DNA from: Zychaea mexicana | Taxonomy: Eukaryota; Mucoromycota; Mucoromycetes; Mucorales; Lichtheimiaceae | DNA length: 17,277 bases | Assembly (NCBI RefSeq): GCF_025766255.1 | Contig: NW_026516934.1 | Location: 1 to 17,277 of the forward strand | Direction of reading: 5' to 3' | Part shown: piece after piece, positions 9,972 to 17,277 of the stretch | How the letters are laid out: every line of letters begins with the position of its first letter | Numbering within the stretch: the first letter of the stretch is position 1 | Notes under the pieces: generated by a model | Seen by the model: only the letters and a program-made list of their open reading frames with translations | What the model was told of the DNA's origin: nothing | Database searches by the model: none | Made by a program: the position numbers and the translations under genes

Positions 9972-10274
9972 CTAATTACCCGAGTTAATGCATTCCGTAC
10001 TCTTAGATGATTCATGCCCAACACATCGGCAATCCTCGCAAATAATAAGGTGGTCGTGCAATTCGATGTACACCTCGCAACTGAACAGATCGTGTTCAGT
10101 TTCTTCGCAAAATTTACACATTAGAATTTTCAAAGGTGGAATTCTCTTGCTCTTGAAATGGGTCTTGGGCATTTTGTTGAGATGGAAAACTTTGGACATT
10201 ATGAAAGATGCGATGGTTACACGCTCAATCAAGCTCGCTCTACTTACTAAAGCAAAGACCGAAACCCAATTCAT
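9972..10274 (-). CDS. Zinc-knuckle protein fragment, possibly retroelement-derived
   Basis: A 100-residue open frame on the minus strand starts at an ATG (10274). Residues 53-66 form a perfect CCHC knuckle (CKFCEETEHDLFSC; C-x2-C-x4-H-x4-C). A second, looser Cys/His cluster follows near the C terminus (CEDCRCVGHESSKSTEC). Such paired knuckles are typical of nucleic-acid-binding proteins, including gag-like ORF1 proteins of retrotransposons. No reverse transcriptase is nearby, so if this is retroelement-derived it is a remnant. It lies between the GC-rich fold-back and the Helitron 3' flank. The knuckle is directly visible; the origin is inferred. Confidence 0.5.
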   Translation of the reverse strand: MNWVSVFALVSRASLIERVTIASFIMSKVFHLNKMPKTHFKSKRIPPLKILMCKFCEETEHDLFSCEVYIELHDHLIICEDCRCVGHESSKSTECINSGN

Positions 10275-10512
10275 TGTTACGGTCTGGAGATGCTTTTACT
10301 AATATGACATTGATGATCATATTTGCGTCCCCCCAACACCCCCTCTAAACCCGAACCCCAACCTAATTATATTGTATTTTAGAATCAAAAAACAGGGCGA
10401 CAGATGATGCTTGACAGTGGAATAGAAAGAAATAGATGGATAATAATAATAATAGAAATAACAGAAAAAAAAGAAATCTATATTGTGATGATGGGTAGAG
10501 CAGCGTAAAGCT
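10275..10512. other. 3' flank of the Helitron ORF
   Basis: Contains a C-rich segment (10329-10372), an AAT microsatellite (10441-10455) and, overlapping the stop codon, the perfect 12-bp palindrome GTAAAGCTTTAC at 10505-10516. The Helitron 3' terminus should lie here or a little further left, but no single hairpin plus CTRR end stands out. Confidence 0.45.
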
Positions 10513-10681
10513 TTACTCGTCGGTGCTAGTGGGTTGTGTGTCTTGTGATGGTTGTGATGGTTGTGTTTGCGGTTGTGGAGGAGGATTTAGAAGCACCTCA
10601 TAGTAGACAATGTTGATAGTGGAAGCTGTACTGAGGTCGGTAATGTTTTGAAGGTCGATGGCAATGCGGATGTTATTTGGG
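10513..10681 (-). CDS. Helitron helicase, extreme C terminus
   Basis: From about 10681 the frame reads NNIRIAIDLQNITDLSTAST, the usual end of the helicase domain, then a Pro/Gln/Ser/Thr-rich tail (NPPPQPQTQPSQPSQ) and TAA at 10515-10513. Residues of this frame upstream of 10681 are out-of-frame and not part of the protein. Together the four segments account for the whole expected protein. Confidence 0.8.
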
Positions 10682-11172
10682 TTGTAGCGCAGGAAAGTGC
10701 AACATACAGTTGACCATGCGCAAACACAGGTTCTTGAAGGCGAATGCCAACATATTCTAATGTTTGGCCTTGCGCTTTGTGAATGGTCATTGCGAAGGCC
10801 GGGCGGACAGGGAATTGACGGCACGAAAGGATGAAAGGATAATCACCCTCAGCAGTACACATATGGATGCGAGGGAGATAATGCACTTGCCCTACATGGC
10901 CTTGATCGATTCGCTTAACAGCAATCGAATGGTCGAGAAGACGGGTGACAAAAACTTTTGTGCCGTTGCACAGACCTGCATCAGGATTGATGTTGCGCAA
11001 AAGCACCAATGGCATACCCACTTTGAGCTGCAGAATGTGGGATGGAAGTCCACTGGCACTCAAACTGTTGAGGAATTCAACGGGATAGTTGGCTCGAGCA
11101 TAGTCAGGGTCATCCGCATCGACAATTCGATCAGTAGAGTTATACTTTCTGCCTTCGCAAGGAAAAGCGTGT
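10681..11172 (-). CDS. Helitron helicase, C-terminal segment (motifs V-VI)
   Basis: It is open upstream to about 11172 in this frame and continues the helicase without needing a start codon. SASGLPSHILQLKVGMPLVL is a stretch highly characteristic of Helitron/PIF1 helicases. Motif V follows (MTIHKAQGQT), then GQLYVALSCATT, which is motif VI. There the usual Arg of ALSR is Cys (codon at 10689-10691). The frame then diverges: a missing C in the CCC run at about 10678-10682 moves the true continuation (PNNIRIAIDLQNI) into another frame, and the visible frame ends at 10587 with unrelated residues. Confidence 0.85.
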
Positions 11173-13222
11173 ACGCTGTTACATTAATGTCGTCAACGTC
11201 AACGTTTTTAGCGGCTAAAATAGCGCGGCCATGGTAGTGCTCTGGTTGCGGATCAAAAGCTCGAATGGATGGATACACGACATCAATAAGTGACATAGTG
11301 TCACTTGCATCCATACGCCATTCTGCAGGAATCTGAACAGCTTCAGTATAAGGTGGCTGCCCATCACCGATTGCAAGGAGGGTATCAGCAAATGCAGCGG
11401 CATCAGGGCCAGCCTGACGCACGTGCATATTGACAGTGAGGTGTAAGACCTGGACATGATTCTCCCAAAAGGTAGCTGAACGGATGGTCTCGCCTACTAT
11501 CTCTGAACGTGTACCCCTCTTGACAACAGGAAGCACTTGACGGAAATCGCCACCAAACACCACGACCTTGCCACCAAAAGGAATCTGTCCATATACTGGA
11601 TCAATGGCGCCCATGATGTCACGCAATGACCGGTCGACAGCCTCAAAATTGTGCTTACTGCACATAACAGCCTCATCCCAAATAATGAGAGAGGCTTGTT
11701 GTACCAGATATGCATGTGGCCCACCAAGACGAAGGTTACATGTCGTATCAGCATCAGCGTTTATAGGAATCTTAAAACGACTGTGCGCGGTACGGCCACC
11801 AGGAAGCAGAATTGCAGCAATACCCGATGTAGCAACAGGCAGTGCTATTTCACCACGCGATCGGACACACCTCAACAGCGTTTTAAACAACTGCAATTTG
11901 CCAGTACCACCGGCTCCATTCACAAAGAAAACGCGAGAGAAGTAGTGTGGAGCGAAAACATCCATTGCATTGGTGATAGCATCATATGCAGCTCGCTGTT
12001 CGTCGTTGAGAGTAGGTAGCAGCGTTTGCAGGATGCGATTCTGCTCATTCACCTCATATTCACGACCTTCAAGGAGTGCCAGACCTTCAAGGCGTGGTAG
12101 CAGATCCAGCTCGGTCGCAAAGGTCTGCGGTAACGACGGAAACTCGGAGAGATGATGACCGGTGACCTGCAACCGGGTCTCAATGTCACCAAGGGTGCGC
12201 TGGTAGATCTGTTCGAGTTGTTGCTCAGACAATTCGGCTTCATTGGGAATAGAGAGCGTCCTGCGCATCTCAAAGAAGTAGTCGTCTGCCATACGCTCGC
12301 GATAGGTGGTCCACAGCGATGCTGGGTCAGCAGGAGAGCAGTTCGTCAGAATATAGACAAAAAGCTGTCTAATTGCTGCAGCTAATGGGGCAACCTGGAC
12401 AACCTCAGCCATACAGCGATCCCATTCCTCGTCGGACTCCAGAAGGCCACGGGCAACAGCAGCTTCCTGGAACGTCGCATATGTTGTTCCCTCATACTGC
12501 CTCAGAGAAACAAAACTAGTGGGAGCATAGACAGACAGCAGAAGGAGGCGAAGGCAATATAATTCCATATTCGAGAGGGAAGCATGGAATATACGCGTAA
12601 CAACATTTTGGACGGGAGGGTTGGTGCGAGGATTCCAACGGCGATTTCTGTTGTCCCAGGTGTAGTGGCATGGGATCTCTGAGTAAAGATACTCTTCTGT
12701 TGCACGATTTTCGCTGTAAAGGCGGAAAAAGGCAAGAAGCTTGGTGCCGGATTCTGCCGCGTCACGCGCTGCACGAACTTCCTGTGGTGTCATATCGTCA
12801 CGTAGATTGACAATCTGTTTGCCAGGTAAGTAAAGGTCCAAACGTACGACTGTTGGATAGTGCATATGCACATCAAACTCGAACGTACAATGGATAGCCT
12901 CGCACGGACCAATGTATCGAGCGTTTTGAAACTGCTCTACTTCATTGACCAGCTCGGCAGCGGCATTATCGGTATTGGTGGTGGTTGTGGTGGCAGTTGC
13001 GGTGGTTTGTATTTGTGCTCGGTCGGTGCCCTTGGTGATGTATTTGCACAAATACTTGATGGCGCGGTTGGATGTGCAAATTTCAACGTTAATGTGTGCA
13101 CCGTACTTGTGGCTAAGGTAGGGGTTGTACGGCACAACATGTCGGTTGTCGGCGAGAAAGTTGGAAGTAGGGAAGAGGTGGCGGTTTTGTTGATTTTCAC
13201 GGCGTCGGTATGGGATATCCAT
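11172..13222 (-). CDS. Helitron Y2 and PIF1-like helicase, central segment
   Basis: This segment starts inside the overlap with the Rep part; the ATG at 13222 is probably not a real start. AIKYLCKYITKG (residues 55-65) holds the two catalytic tyrosines, Tyr57 and Tyr61, which would form the covalent 5' link to DNA. A linker follows, then the SF1B helicase. Motif I reads NGAGGTGKLQLF with Lys442 present but Leu443 in place of the usual Thr/Ser. Motif II is LIIWDEAVM and motif III is VVFGGDFRQVLPVV. The frame runs on to a stop at 11060, but from about 11172 the family sequence (FP...YNSTDRIVDADDPDY) is in another frame, so the last 37 or so residues of this frame are out-of-frame. A one-base loss in ACGCTTTTCC explains the switch. 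Confidence 0.88.
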
Positions 13223-15231
13223 CTCGGTTGACGCGTGTCTCGTTGTTAAATGGTTTTGGATAGCCTTGTGAGCACCGGTTATCCTTCATGCACACAGCAT
13301 TGGTGCCTGGACCACATGGGCCGTGTATCATGCACGCTGTCACCGTGCGATACAATTGTGGTTGTGTGACGGGATTCGGCAACTCAGCAGATACAAATTG
13401 GTCGTAGTCGGTGGGGTTGCGTGGACGGTCTTCTTGCTCCAAAATGACCAGGATATGGACGTGCAGCAAACCACGCTTCTGGAACTCGACAGTTGCCAAG
13501 TATCCAGCGACTTGACCAAAGCATTTCGACTCCTTGATATCCTTGAGCAACTGGGTGAGTTTGAGGTGAAACACCTGAGTTGCAATATCTGGTCGGTCGT
13601 ATGCTTGCTGGCTAGGAAGAAGCTCCGCAACGATTTCAGGCCATCTTGGATTACAAGTAAACGTAACGAAAAGCGTTGGGTTACCCCGCTGGCGAATGAT
13701 TGCTAACCCATCCTGTAGCATCTGCTTCATGTAGCGAGGGCCACCTGTAAACGACGCTGGCAAAATGACTGCACGACCAATTTGCCTGGGATCGACGTTA
13801 TCACCAACACCACTATACAACTCAGCACGTATCGTTCGTTGGTGGGTGAGGATGAAGTTAAGGCGGGAAAATTCGATACGTGCGTAGTTGTCAACCACCA
13901 TCTGCTGGAAGAGACGCCTATAGTAGTGCAGGAACGATTCGCGGTCGCCATTACGGATCATGAGCAAGTACGTGCAGTGCTCACGCAGCGTTACTTGGAT
14001 CGTGTCGTGCGACACCGACTCGCAAGTCAAACCTTGGAACCATCCATTATCGCCAAATGGGAACATCAGGACGTAATGGAGCGGCATATACGATGCGTGC
14101 AAGGAGCTGATACGACGAAGACCTTCTGCACGATCGTGAATGACGAAGTCATGCTCCCGTACAGTGCCATCCACAGTACGTTCTACCACCATTGCTGCTA
14201 CTTCTGGGTAACCCTGTTGATCGTAGCGACGGCCCAAGTCGCTTTGACGAATTACAGCCTGAAGTGTTCCAAGTGGCTGATCACCGTGGGTTTCGACAGC
14301 AGAAACGAATGTGCGCGCCAAAGGATTGTGCGTCTCCATTACACCTTGCAGCATTTCGATCGTCTCGCGGAGGAGCCCAGAATACAAAGTCGTACGTCTT
14401 GCCAATTGCTCCTGTGTATCTGCGAAATAGATCTGCGAATAATTCACTTGCGCCTGGTTATCAGGTCTTAGCGCACCAACAGCATGATACAATGTACCAT
14501 TGATACGGTAAGTGGGTACGCCGCCTGCACCACTTGCTAAGACAGGATCAACGTTGCCACCAAGAATGGATGCAAATGCAAACATACTGTTATATGCCCT
14601 GATGTTGGTATGAAAGTTGACACTAACGGGATCATTACTGTTACGATTCGTTAGGAGGTCACGGAGAGGAACAGGAGGAGCGCGAGGAATTGGCAGCTGG
14701 ATCTTTCCGGAAAGGCAGCAGAGACCAAAGCGAGGATTGCGTATGGATGATATCGTGAGCTTTTCATCCAACCACATTAGTGCACCACAATACGGACAAA
14801 CAGTATCCATATGTGGCAACACATAACGATGGAAGGAGTCGCTGGCAGTATAGCATACGTTTGGCCCAAAAACGTCTTCTGGATTGAAGGGGACTACACG
14901 CGCAATGCGGTATTGCGCCCCATGCTCATGCTCGACATTGCTTGGGTTAAATGGACAGAGGCGGTGGGTGCGGCGCGTGTGCGTTGGTGCCCAGCAACTG
15001 GAGCAACGCGTAACTGGTGGGGTGGCAGTAACAGCAGCAGGCGTTGCTGGAGGAGGATTGGCGGCAGGTGTAGGTGGAGGAGACGGAGAGTTGGTAGCCA
15101 CGACAGGAGGCGGCTGAGCGTTGATAGTGGTAGGTGGTGCTGGTAGAGGAGGAGCGGATGGTTGAGCATTGACGGCAACAACGGTGGCAGCTGGTGGAGA
15201 AGGAGAAGTAGGAAGTACAGCAACTGTAGTT
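13197..15231 (-). CDS. Helitron Rep part: zinc fingers, Helitron-like N domain, HUH motif
   Basis: The frame is open from the acceptor at 15232 to a stop at 13197. There is no ATG at its head, so numbering here uses the GTG at 15101 as residue 1. A Pro/Ala/Thr-rich leader is followed by RCSSCWAPTHTRRTHRLCPF (about 32-51) and a second Cys motif, VCPYCGALMWLDEK, with CCLSGKIQLP, both standard in Helitron proteins. The Helitron-like N domain follows. Near the end, FQKRGLLHVHILVI carries the HUH metal-binding pair (His547, His549) that positions the divalent ion for strand nicking. The frame ends at RDGYPIPTP, where family members continue into a YRRR segment; that segment is found in the next frame, so a 2-bp loss near 13205 separates the two halves. 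The product would act in the nucleus at its own DNA ends. Confidence 0.9.
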
Positions 15232-15281
15232 CTATCAGCAAAAATATTATTATACCAAACTGATCAATTCAGGTAAAATAC

Positions 15282-15393
15282 CTTGGTTGCGAGGGTTAAG
15301 AGGGCAAAGCCTAGAGGAACGTCTTTGGTGGGTGGTCGAGCCACAGACGCAAGTTCTCGAAGTAGCAGGAGCGGTGGGGTCTTCAAAAACAAT
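15282..15393 (-). CDS. Helitron upstream exon with zinc-finger motif
   Basis: On the minus strand this segment reads TCVCGSTTHQRRSSRLCPLN, a C-x-C...H...C arrangement that closely echoes the motif in the next exon (RCSSCWAPTHTRRTHRLCPF). It ends at AAG/GTATTT, a plausible donor, with an acceptor GATAG at 15232, giving an intron of about 50 nt. The phases differ by one base, so either the joint is slightly elsewhere or a base has been lost. No ATG precedes it within the exon; its 5' partner may be the Cys-rich exons at 15838-16065 or may be absent. Confidence 0.5.
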
Positions 15394-15596
15394 CTACTGT
15401 AAGGTGCGGACAGGAACAAGACAAGAAGGGACAGAAAGACCGGACGAGAATGTGCTAGGTGCTTTCAGCAAGAACAGGACAAGACAAGAAGGAAACCTGG
15501 AGGTAGGAGACCAGATGGTGAGGGAAGAAACAAGAACAAGGTATAGGATGGAAACAAGATATCTGACTGATGTTTTATTATTCAAAGACTATGGTG

Positions 15597-15604
15597 TTTA
15601 TATA
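15597..15604 (-). promoter_or_regulatory. Possible TATA box upstream of the Helitron exon
   Basis: TATATAAA on the minus strand lies about 200 bp upstream of the 15393 exon and is followed by a CT-rich tract with repeated CTTGTCCTG/CTTGTCTTG, as in some fungal 5' leaders. No ATG follows before the exon, so this is weak evidence. Confidence 0.25.
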
Positions 15605-15707
15605 TCTTTTACTATGGAATTTAATAATGCGAATAAACGGAAAGATTGGTATTAGGGTTGTTAATTCGGACGATGATGATGGATGATATTGTTACTTGGG
15701 GATTTAA

Positions 15708-15740
15708 TAAGTGATCATCGAGGTTGAGGGTGATCACTTA
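15708..15740. repeat. Perfect 10-bp inverted repeat
   Basis: TAAGTGATCA (15708-15717) and TGATCACTTA (15731-15740) are separated by 13 nt (a TCGAGG...GAGGG loop). It lies upstream of the Helitron coding region on the minus strand and could belong to the element's 5' end, to the 3' hairpin of a neighbouring element, or to a binding site. Confidence 0.7.
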
Positions 15741-15837
15741 GTAGAGGTCGAGGAATGTTCATAACATCTACATACCGATTTCTCAAAGTAAACAGACTGC
15801 AGTAATACAAATATAAATATATATAGACTCGCAAAAC

Positions 15838-16065
15838 ATATATTGCCTATTCTACGACGAACATTGCAAGAATGAGCTGGGCATAGTCCATTGTCGACAT
15901 TTGAACCACAGTTACAATTTTGATGAGTAGTAGATTGCTTCAACACCCCAACAAAAAAAATTAGTTATCATAGTGATTTAAACTTTTTGTAATGAATTTC
16001 AAGAAAATGCCTCAAATATTATTGGCGGTTGATTAAGTCAAGTAACACACCTCTTGCGAACTCAT
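15838..16065 (-). CDS. Cys-rich small spliced ORF, or upstream exons of the Helitron gene
   Basis: ATG at 16065 begins MSSQE (16065-16051), followed by GTGTGT. A matching phase-0 acceptor GAAG precedes 15937, where the frame continues QSTTHQNCNCGSNVDNGLCP and then HSCNVRRRIGN. The C-x-C-G-S pattern recalls the zinc-finger exon at 15282-15393 (CVCGSTTHQ...CPLN), and the strand and order are right for a 5' extension of the Helitron protein. If read on without splicing, the frame passes through a hydrophobic stretch and stops at 15734, which would be a 70-residue product. It lies only 155 bp downstream of the stop of the right-hand gene. Independent gene and Helitron exon are both possible. Confidence 0.35.
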
Positions 16066-16219
16066 TGTACTATTGGATACTTGAAAGCACAGTAATAATT
16101 GTTTTGAAAGACAACAACGGAATATGCATACGTTCCTGACAATGAAAAAACACAAACAAAGCATGTTGCTATTTCCAAATCTGGATTTTAGCTGGGATTG
16201 AAATCGTAAGGACCATGCT

Positions 16220-17277
16220 CTATTTAATAGAAGATACACCGAGCATAGTGTCCATGTTGTTAATACTTGTAGGAATATAAAACGTGCCCACATCTACCAA
16301 TCTGTACATTCCATGATACTTTAAATCTAGACAAAGAACACGGCAACAGTATCCTATAAAACAAAACAAGAAAGTCAGATCCAATTTTGACGATACATAA
16401 ATAGATAACAACATAAAAATAAAGTCTAAATATACCTTCAGATACAATAGCATATAATTCCAAGTCATTGCAATCAACACCATCTCTAACAGACTTGTCT
16501 ATACAATCTTTTAGACAGTTTGCTGCCTTGAACAGATCGTCGCTATTTCCCGCTCGTGGAGGTTTACAATCCATTAAGCAAAGTAGTTGGCTTTTGGCTC
16601 CATCACACGTATAAACAATAAAATCTCCTCGTTTTCCACCTGATTCGGAACTAAATACTTTCTTTCTTTCTTTCGATCCAATGATTTCGCCATTTGCGCT
16701 ATGTATTTATTTATTTATTCATATGTTAGATCAGATCCTCATTATAAATATACTATTTTATAATAATAACTATATATAAATATACATACCCTTCTGTACT
16801 TATCAATTGGTCATTTGGAAAGTAATTCTTAAGGATGGGTGTGAGGGTATCTTTGACAAACGTGTCTTCATTAATTTTTGATGGATCATATACATCGGAA
16901 TACGATTTGACCCTTCAATAAATAGATAAATAAATAAAAATAGGACTATTAGCCTCTGTTGTTTAATACAGGTATCCAGCATCGTCAATGTTTAAACCTA
17001 CATGTCACGTAAGATGTCCTGATACAGTGTGGTTTCTTCTGAATCATCTTCTACTGCCCATTTTCTGACCAATGTCTTTGCTTCATCAATATTTCTTCTA
17101 GCAGCCTATATATAGTAATAAGTATAAATATATATATTCGCTTTGATAAATATAAATATGATATATATTATTTACTTACCTGACTAATCTTCATTATCCA
17201 TAAAACGTATTTATCACTAATATCGTCTATACGATACTCAGCTTTGACACTTTTGACCATAGTACACCAGACAAATG
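16220..17277 (-). CDS. PD-(D/E)XK-like protein of unknown role, C-terminal part (5' end outside window)
   Basis: Five exons are in phase with GT-AG introns throughout: 17277-17180, 17105-17002, 16912-16790, 16698-16436 and 16353-16220, ending at TAG 16222-16220. The first part is charged helix (AARRNIDEAKTLVRKW, then DTLTPILKNYFPNDQ). Exon 4 holds GGKRGDFIVY and, after a short loop, LLCLMDCKPPR, followed by a helix with KDCIDKSV. The D...DxK spacing with flanking strands fits the PD-(D/E)XK nuclease-like core. The last exon (CRVLCLDLKYHGMYRLVDVG) resembles the closing strands of a family common in Mucoromycota genomes. That family's function is unknown to me; nuclease activity is inferred from the motif only. 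Introns contain TTTA/ATAA microsatellites. Confidence 0.7.

Larger units (their letters stand above)
10513..15393 (-). mobile_element. Helitron (rolling-circle DNA transposon), near full length, frame-broken
   Basis: About 4.9 kb of minus-strand coding sequence contains, in order, Cys-rich zinc-finger motifs, the Helitron N-terminal domain, an HUH/Y2 replication initiator and a PIF1-family SF1 helicase. This is the fixed order of autonomous Helitrons. No in-frame stop occurs in the corrected frame, but small deletions shift it near 13205, 11172 and 10681. The termini are not settled: neither a 5' TC nor a 3' CTRR-T end can be chosen with confidence. The base composition is clearly more GC-rich than the flanking intergenic DNA. 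Confidence 0.9.

Noticed and set aside
11568..12019. Plus-strand ORFs opposite the helicase
   Set aside because: Antisense shadows of a strongly coding minus-strand frame; no family resemblance.
13782..14471. 229-codon plus-strand ORF
   Set aside because: It lies antisense to the Helitron Rep domain; its openness is explained by the codon composition of the real gene.
14894..15241. Leu/Pro-rich minus-strand ORF that looks like a membrane protein
   Set aside because: It is the +1 frame of the Pro/Ala/Thr-rich Rep leader, and the zinc-finger motif is in the other frame.
10355..15668. Telomere-like TTAGGG variants at both flanks of the Helitron as possible terminal inverted repeats
   Set aside because: TTAGGGTTGTTAATTCGG and TTAGGTTGGGGTTCGGG match only with gaps, too weak to define ends.
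1..17277. CRISPR array, tRNA or rRNA genes, bacterial operon signals
   Set aside because: The spliced genes and element types are eukaryotic. The only tandem array (7404-7794) has no unique spacers, and no cloverleaf or rRNA core was seen.

Overview
The window looks like nuclear DNA of an AT-rich, intron-rich eukaryote. Introns are short (about 50-110 nt) with GTAAGT/GTATGT donors and TAG/CAG acceptors. The protein families fit an early-diverging fungus of the Mucoromycota type best; that placement is inference from family flavour, because no rRNA or marker gene is present.

Layout. (1) 1-2012, minus: the 5' part of a clean multi-exon gene of unknown function, running off the left edge. Its fourth intron carries a 794-bp non-autonomous TA-target DNA transposon (526-1319). 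(2) 2118-2230: five palindromic GTGCAC motifs and a perfect hairpin. (3) 2391-3369, minus: a protein resembling a remote ubiquitin-specific protease (C19-like). (4) 3459-6328, plus: a decayed or badly resolved spliced gene whose largest intron-like gap holds a dead Merlin/IS1016-type transposase (4420-5370). (5) 6330-7403: very AT-rich DNA with a lone end of a second TA-type element. (6) 7404-7794: an 18-copy, about 22-bp minisatellite. (7) 8745-9582, minus: a short spliced gene I do not recognise. (8) 9643-9773: a GC-rich fold-back cluster. (9) 9972-10274, minus: a zinc-knuckle ORF. (10) 10513-15393, minus: a nearly full-length Helitron, with an HUH/Y2 Rep part and a PIF1-like helicase. It has no internal stops, but three small frame breaks and two substitutions in helicase motifs. 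(11) 15838-16065, minus: a Cys-rich small spliced ORF. (12) 16220-17277, minus: the 3' part of a clean five-exon gene with a PD-(D/E)XK-like signature.

The two edge genes are in perfect splice phase. The interior is a stack of mobile-element remnants at different stages of decay. Several interior exon joints and all three Helitron breaks look like small deletions, mostly one G or C from a G/C run. That could be real decay or uneven assembly polishing. I see no new multi-gene system that I can defend. The most unusual items are the Helitron's helicase substitutions, the protease-like ORF with its palindrome cluster, and the GC-rich fold-back.
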